Source: Candidatus Caenarcanales bacterium
GTDB lineage: Bacteria; Cyanobacteriota; Vampirovibrionia; LMEP-6097
NCBI GenBank assembly: GCA_022447685.1
Contig: JAKVAO010000103.1
Coordinates: 1 to 6,693 of the forward strand
Direction of reading: 5' to 3'
Length of the DNA stretch: 6,693 nucleotides
Part shown: one piece after another, positions 6,566 through 6,693 of the stretch
How positions within the stretch are numbered: the stretch's first letter is position 1
How the letters are laid out: every line of letters starts with the position of its first letter
Made by a program: the position numbers and the translations under genes
The notes under the pieces: generated by a model
The model's database searches: none
The model's input: the letters and a program-made list of their open reading frames with translations, nothing else
What the model was told of the DNA's origin: nothing

Positions 6566-6617
6566 CTTCAGTTCAATTTTATTTTTAAGCTTAAATGCAC
6601 TAGGAAGTTTAGTAAGC

Positions 6618-6623
6618 TGTCAA
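6618..6623 (-). promoter_or_regulatory. possible -35 box (TTGACA) of a toxin promoter
   Basis: A perfect TTGACA on the minus strand lies 52 bases before the toxin ATG, just after the stop of the possible upstream ORF. The best hexamer at 17-18 bases spacing (about 6594-6600, GTGCAT/TGCATT) matches the -10 consensus poorly. This is a weak promoter candidate at best, but a separate promoter would fit a toxin half-gene transcribed as its own unit. Confidence 0.25.
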
Positions 6624-6632
6624 CCCCTCGAA

Positions 6633-6692
6633 TTAGGAAGCCAGTTTATGTAGAGGAATAATATTATCAAGTCCAGCCTCAGAATTAGACTT
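6633..6692 (-). CDS. possible C-terminal end of an upstream minus-strand ORF (partial)
   Basis: At the right edge one minus frame gives 19 codons (KSNSEAGLDNIIPLHKLAS) and then TAA at 6633-6635. It has a protein-like composition and ends 67 bases before the toxin ATG on the same strand. In split Tc loci the N-terminal TcaA-like gene lies directly upstream of the TcaB-like gene, so this could be its end. Nineteen codons are too few to identify it, and the toxin's own frame is closed upstream by TGA at 6620-6622. Confidence 0.25.
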   Translation of the reverse strand, partial: KSNSEAGLDNIIPLHKLAS

Positions 6693-6693
6693 A

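Noticed and set aside
1..6693. tRNA, rRNA, CRISPR, IS ends or attachment sites
   Set aside because: I saw no cloverleaf-like sequence, regularly spaced direct repeats, transposase motifs or terminal inverted repeats in this reading of both strands.

Overview
This is an AT-rich window with compact genes, little intergenic space, poor Shine-Dalgarno signals and several broken reading frames. That style fits a host-associated or intracellular bacterium whose genome is decaying. Nothing here (no rRNA, tRNA or universal marker) fixes the taxon, so this is an inference only.

Layout: (1) Positions 28-333, minus strand: the 3' part of an unrecognised coding sequence with no start codon, apparently a 5'-decayed remnant. 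(2) Positions 447-2062, plus strand: a two-gene unit, a 141-aa protein of unknown function followed 23 bases later by a 388-aa class V fold PLP-dependent enzyme (cysteine desulfurase / isopenicillin-N-epimerase-like). The enzyme keeps its PLP lysine but has Asn where the family has the Asp that holds the pyridine nitrogen. (3) Positions 2097-6565, minus strand, convergent with the first unit: a Tc (toxin complex, ABC toxin) A-component gene of the TcaB/TcdA C-terminal type. It carries the neuraminidase-like/central region, the long alpha-helical pore shaft with a hydrophobic tip and the TcB-binding domain. An in-frame amber codon at 3914-3916 separates the shaft from the TcB-binding domain. 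(4) Positions 2097-3290, minus strand: coding-like sequence directly downstream of the toxin, broken by an in-frame ochre, an in-frame opal and a one-base shift at an A6 run. It may be a degraded C-terminal extension of the toxin or a separate associated gene. (5) At the right edge the minus strand holds the last codons of a possible upstream ORF and a perfect TTGACA hexamer just before the toxin start.

In established Tc systems a TcA pentamer forms the injection channel, and the TcB-TcC cocoon docks on its C-terminal TcB-binding domain and delivers a toxic enzyme. Here the N-terminal half of a full-length TcA is absent from the reading frame, and no TcB or TcC gene is visible. The toxin is therefore either part of a split TcaA/TcaB-type locus continuing beyond position 6693, or an orphan being lost. 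The main points of interest are the amber codon at a domain boundary, a roughly 120-residue insert in the TcB-binding domain, the multiply interrupted downstream sequence, and the PLP enzyme lacking its canonical aspartate. No tRNA, rRNA, CRISPR array, IS element or convincing terminator hairpin was seen.
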